Shown here piece by piece: positions 41,659-44,110 of a stretch of 44,110 nt of DNA. Origin of the DNA: Chara braunii (taxonomy: Eukaryota > Streptophyta > Charophyceae > Charales > Characeae); contig BFEA01000004.1 of NCBI GenBank assembly GCA_003427395.1, positions 4,146,482 through 4,190,591 of the forward strand, written 5' to 3'. A program made the translations under genes and the position numbers. Within the stretch, counting starts at the first letter, position 1, and every line of letters begins with the position of its first letter. The notes beneath the pieces were generated by a model. It did not search any database, was not told where the DNA came from, and saw nothing but the letters and a program-made list of their open reading frames with translations.

Positions 41659-42560
41659 AGTCAAAAGACCCCTACCACTAATGCAATGCATATGGGTGCT
41701 GCTCCCAGACCAGACTCCACGACAGTTTGATAGTCCATGGGTGAGCAGAATCAAGCATCAGGAAAGACAGGCTTGGAGGCACTCGTCGCTTAAACCTCGA
41801 ATTCTTCTCAGCCTTCTAACTGCTCCTCTCATTCTAAACCTTTGCAGCAACAATTCTTCTCGGTGCTGCAAGCCATTTTTGTCCGGTAGACATGAGGCTC
41901 AGTCTACCAAAACGTCAAAAGAAAAAGGTGGTGTTAGTGAAAAGACTCCTGCCACTAACCGAATGCATATGGGTACTAGCAAAACGTTAAAAAGAAAAGG
42001 TCTACTCAAAAGACTCCTTCGGAGTCCTGCCACTAATACAATGCATATGGGTGCTGCTCACAGACCAGACTCCAAGACCGTTTGATAGTCCATGGGTGAG
42101 CAGAAACAAGCATCAGTTAAGCAAGGCTTGGAGGCACTGGTCGTTTAACCCACAAATTCCTCTCAGCCTTCTTTTCCCCTTCCAGATTTCTGACTGCTCC
42201 TTGCATTCCAAACCTTTGTGGGGACAATCCTTCTCGGTGCTGCGAGCCATTTTTATCGGGTAGACTTAGCTTTTTCATGAGGCCATGTCAAACTGCCAGT
42301 GGACCCAAGCCTCTTCTTCCCAATGCAGATTTTGCCCATCCCTAAGAAATCTGAACTGTGACAGCTTGCGCTTTGCCTGACCAGATTTCTGACTGCCCCT
42401 CACATTCCAAACCTTTGCGGGGACACTCCTCGGTGCTGCCAGCCATTTTTTTCAGGAAGATGAGCCCGCCAGGACCCAAGCCTCTTCTTTCCAACGAAGA
42501 TTTTCCCTTGTCCTAAGAAATCCGAAATGTGACGGCTCGCGCTTTTTGCCTGGCGAACAT
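41659..42560. repeat. Degenerate ~350-bp direct repeats
   Basis: A segment from GCATATGGGTGCTGCTC through GATAGTCCATGGGTGAGCAG and TTGGAGGCACT to CTCGGTGCTGC[A/G]AGCCATTTTT occurs at about 41680-41890 and 42040-42255. The last part recurs a third time at about 42395-42450. CTAAGAAATC[T/C]GAA-type blocks recur near 42341 and 42512. Short partial copies lie near 41950 and 42010. Confidence 0.85.
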
Positions 42561-43500
42561 TATTTTACATGGATGCTGAGCCTTTCTGTAGCCAGCCACA
42601 AGTAAAACAGGAGTTTCTGAATGTATGGACCGTCCACTGGTGGTTCACTGGTGGGTGCATGGAGTACAGATGGAATTGGTGTTGGTGGTTTATGTGGTCA
42701 CTATTGTCTATGATTCTGAAAAAGGGAGACCTCAATGGGTGCGGCAGCATCACTTGGCTAAGCTATGCCTAGATGCCGGTCATGAATTTCAAACAGGAGT
42801 GGTGTGCACGAATTGGTTTCTATAGCAATTTTCGGATATCACGCGATGGACCCCGGATTGGTGACTTTTCTAACTGCATTTCTCCGTGCCCCCTCTCCCA
42901 TTTCTAACACATGCCCCCTCTCCCATTTCTAACACATACTTCCTCCTATCTTTTCCAGGAATTTAAGCGGGATCAGTATGCAAGGTCTAGTTTCTCAAGT
43001 ATTACTGGACTAAAGCACCTGTATGAGCCCCCCCTCCAGAATTTCTGGCAGTTCACAGGGAGCCTGCGGTTTCAATGTGCCAGCCTGGCATAGACGGTTT
43101 GATTCCTTCAGACGCAGAAAACTCAGGTTCAGCAATTTAGGGAGCTTGCTGTCACTTCAGCAAGGGACTTTGCCGTGCTGCTCCCACTCCCTGATATTTC
43201 GTTTGAAATTGAAAAGAAGCCCTTCTAATCATACTTGCGGCTCATCCCATGCAGGGGGTCGCGGCACATGCAGCGCAGAGCTCACGCGCAAGCATGAGCA
43301 CGCACGTGATGCGGCGCAGCACAAAAAAATAATATAAAAAAAAATCGAAAGGACAGGGTGGGGTGGCCAAACATGCCCCTCGCTTCTAAAAACCAGAAAG
43401 CAAGAGGGGAAAAAGTTGGGGCCACGCCATACCCCGAATCTGTGGGCACATGTCTGTGCGTGTGGGTGTGCATGTCCTTATTGTGTCCTGTCTCTTTTTC
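42561..43500. other. No recognisable gene
   Basis: Short ORFs only. A Trp-rich frame near 42600-42760 is probably spurious. CCCCCTCTCCCATTTCTAACACAT is directly duplicated near 42890-42937. Confidence 0.4.
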
Positions 43501-43984
43501 GAAGGGCCCCTACAGCGAATTAGCGAGGACCCCACGTCGAGCAGAGATAGACTTTAAACTTCCAGTTTGTATGTGGGCCGAAAATATATAATCTGGGTTC
43601 AAATTCAGGTCTGTGATCGGTTATGGGTCACTAATTCTCTTTTTTCTCGTTTTTCTTTTCTTAGGAATACGTGCAGTGGCCCTAAGGGCCTTACCACATG
43701 CACAAAATACAAAACATATGGCGGTTCATTATTCCACGTTCTAGCAGAAGATTCATTCTAATTTTGCACATTTGGTCAGTAGTGCAGCCAAGCCCTGAGA
43801 ATCACGTGCAGAGACCAACAGGGCCTGGCTAAGTGAGCAACCCATAACTGCTGAAACACAGACCTGAATTAAAATCCTGAATATATATTTGGCCAGCTCA
43901 TGCTTCACTTCATATTAAATTCATATTCATTGCCTGCCTCGATTTTGGTGGAGGGTCCCCGCTAAATTGGTGCAAGGACCCTTC
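43501..43984. mobile_element. Fold-back (snap-back) MITE-like element
   Basis: The left arm (about 43501-43640) and right arm (about 43825-43984) are imperfect reverse complements over about 150 bp. Matching blocks include GAAGGGCCCCTACAGCGAAT against the complement GAAGGGTCCTTGCACCAATT, and AATTCAGGTCTGTG (43602-43615) against CACAGACCTGAATT (43857-43870). Weaker complementarity continues towards a centre near 43742. No clear target duplication and no coding. Confidence 0.7.
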
Positions 43985-44035
43985 AGATTACCTACATGGG
44001 CACCTTTGGTGTGATACGTGTGAAGGGGATCCGTT

Positions 44036-44110
<75 letters not shown>
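44036..44110. repeat. CT microsatellite at the window end
   Basis: Uninterrupted (CT)n of at least 37 units, running off the end of the window. Confidence 0.98.

Noticed and set aside
42565-42825. Trp-rich small proteins near 42.6-42.8 kb
   Set aside because: Composition reflects TGG-rich DNA. Two overlapping frames look equally odd and neither has a recognisable motif.
43578-43617. tRNA gene near GGGTTCAAATTC
   Set aside because: The B-box-like motif lies in the arm of the fold-back element, and no matching acceptor, D or anticodon stems can be formed.

Overview
This is nuclear DNA of a green-lineage eukaryote, made almost entirely of broken transposable elements. I found no intact host gene and nothing prokaryotic. 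It carries several Ty3/gypsy pol fragments with chromodomains, initiator-Met-tRNA-type primer binding sites, L1-like LINE pieces, MITE-like and fold-back elements, long CT/GA microsatellites and a scaffolding gap. The gag types (a coiled-coil gag that starts MVDTSSGKSTTPYTKAQ, and one with an FxLEKFDDY motif) remind me of elements abundant in the charophyte alga Chara braunii. That assignment is recognition only, of moderate confidence.

Layout. 1-6530: element 1, a + strand chromovirus (gag, protease, RT, RNase H, integrase, chromodomain, polypurine tract, LTR) broken by stops and frameshifts. Its leader carries a 9-copy CCACGTCA minisatellite. 6534-15031: element 2, a second + strand chromovirus with its own PBS, a leader with GA and TTGACC arrays, decayed gag, protease, RT, RNase H, integrase and chromodomain; a 415-bp N gap inside it is probably a mis-joined overlap. 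15.2-16.75 kb: a TTAA-centred palindrome, L1-like LINE fragments, a hairpin repeat and a tRNA-Val(UAC)-like sequence. 17.6-21.9 kb: element 3, a deleted + strand gypsy copy (possible LTR/PBS, tandem-duplicated TATA segment, gag, RT N-terminus, no protease). 22.35-29.8 kb: two copies of a ~1.3 kb LTR in opposite orientations. Between them lie an unrecognised + strand coding relic and a minus-strand element that goes from gag almost directly to a chromodomain, with protease, RT and integrase absent. 29.8-35.2 kb: mostly anonymous. 35.5-36.67 kb: element 4, an RT/RNase H fragment. 37.0-38.5 kb: a higher-order satellite and a 78-bp array. 38.99-39.15 kb: a TTAA-flanked MITE-like element. 40.0-40.75 kb: an L1-like RT fragment. 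41.6-42.56 kb: long degenerate repeats. 43.5-43.98 kb: a fold-back element. The window ends in a CT microsatellite.

Nothing here works together as a cellular pathway. The coherent modules are retrotransposon life-cycle parts, all disabled. The points most worth following are the gag-chromodomain deletion derivative, the unknown coding relic at 23.9-24.68 kb, the TTAA/ACCACCAGTAC repeat family, the organelle-like tRNA-Val relic, the fold-back element, and regular transcription-factor-site-like arrays in two retrotransposon leaders.
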